A stretch of 64,000 bases of DNA from Pedobacter segetis (GTDB lineage Bacteria > Bacteroidota > Bacteroidia > Sphingobacteriales > Sphingobacteriaceae), in assembly GCF_016623585.1 (NCBI RefSeq), contig NZ_JAEHFY010000012.1:82217-146216 (forward strand), read 5' to 3'. Each line of letters begins with the position of its first letter. Positions within the stretch are counted from its first letter, which is position 1. This document shows positions 63,860 through 64,000 of this stretch, one piece after another. The position numbers and the translations under genes were made by a program. Below the pieces are notes generated by a model. That model saw nothing but the letters and a program-made list of their open reading frames with translations. It ran no database searches and had not been told where the DNA came from.

Positions 63860-64000
63860 TATTTAAAGTTCATTAGTTGAAATAGTTCATTGGGCATTAA
63901 TATTTAAAGTTCATTAGGGTTTAAACCGATTACACCTTTACAATCATAACAGAAACCGATTACCGATTACCTGTCCATCGCCCTAAGGAGAACCGATTAC
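63860..64000. repeat. Short direct-repeat cluster at the right edge
   Basis: TATTTAAAGTTCATTAG occurs at 63860-63876 and again exactly at 63901-63917, with a partial AGTTCATT at 63884-63891. ACCGATTAC occurs four times at 63925, 63955, 63962 and 63992. No gene is seen. The cluster is cut by the window edge. Confidence 0.75.

Overview
The window looks like a chromosomal segment of a Bacteroidota bacterium, most likely a Sphingobacteriaceae member close to Pedobacter. Three things point there. Several genes are preceded by the Bacteroidota -7 element TAnnTTTG instead of sigma70 boxes. Three secreted proteins end in type IX secretion (T9SS) sorting domains. The gene set (monomeric isocitrate dehydrogenase, DUF4293 protein, single-chain GcvP, M1 and M61 peptidases, two-hairpin ribosomal leaders) fits that group. 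The DNA is AT-rich, densely coding and mostly ordinary core genome. I saw no tRNA, rRNA, CRISPR array or prophage.

Layout. 1-4026: end of a STAS-domain gene, ribonuclease Z, then leftward ywbE, an APC permease and an MscS-type channel. 4291-7447: monomeric isocitrate dehydrogenase, an eight-copy 22-bp tandem repeat, and a small acidic protein. 7501-12535: a leftward NEW3 protein / ABC ATPase / ABC permease set and dnaX. 13178-27974: a long rightward ribosomal superoperon (rplC to rplQ) with secY, map, infA and rpoA. It starts at rplC, with no rpsJ in front, and has a consensus promoter and a short structured leader. 28147-35873: M1 aminopeptidase, a TPR sensor kinase, and glycine decarboxylase gcvP. 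36381-39337: a GT2 glycosyltransferase and a membrane TPR protein. 39469-40902: an intact IS110-family element. 40992-48293: short-chain dehydrogenase, Vsr endonuclease, lysS, an rRNA/tRNA methyltransferase, a small alpha/beta-barrel protein, and an M61 peptidase. 48415-54387: marR plus a complete RND efflux operon (adaptor, pump, TolC). 54446-63847: response regulator, BadF-type kinase, T9SS subtilase, a small membrane protein, two related T9SS proteins, and a DUF4293 membrane protein.

The most interesting part is the IS110 element. From the sequence alone its ends can be placed at a shared CT core dinucleotide. The noncoding left end can be folded into a bridge-RNA-like molecule of about 176 nt with two internal loops. 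The first loop carries segments matching both sides of the occupied target. The second carries segments matching both ends of the element. Joining the two ends in a circle would also create a Bacteroidota-type promoter reading into this RNA. This is the architecture of an RNA-guided recombination system, here in a Bacteroidota setting.

Other points worth a second look: short hairpins at the predicted starts of two ribosomal transcription units, hairpins inside two ribosomal gene spacers, the 22-bp repeat array, a pair of GAGGCTGTCTC inverted-repeat elements, an orphan Vsr, a kinase with an atypical H-box, and a repeat cluster at the right edge.
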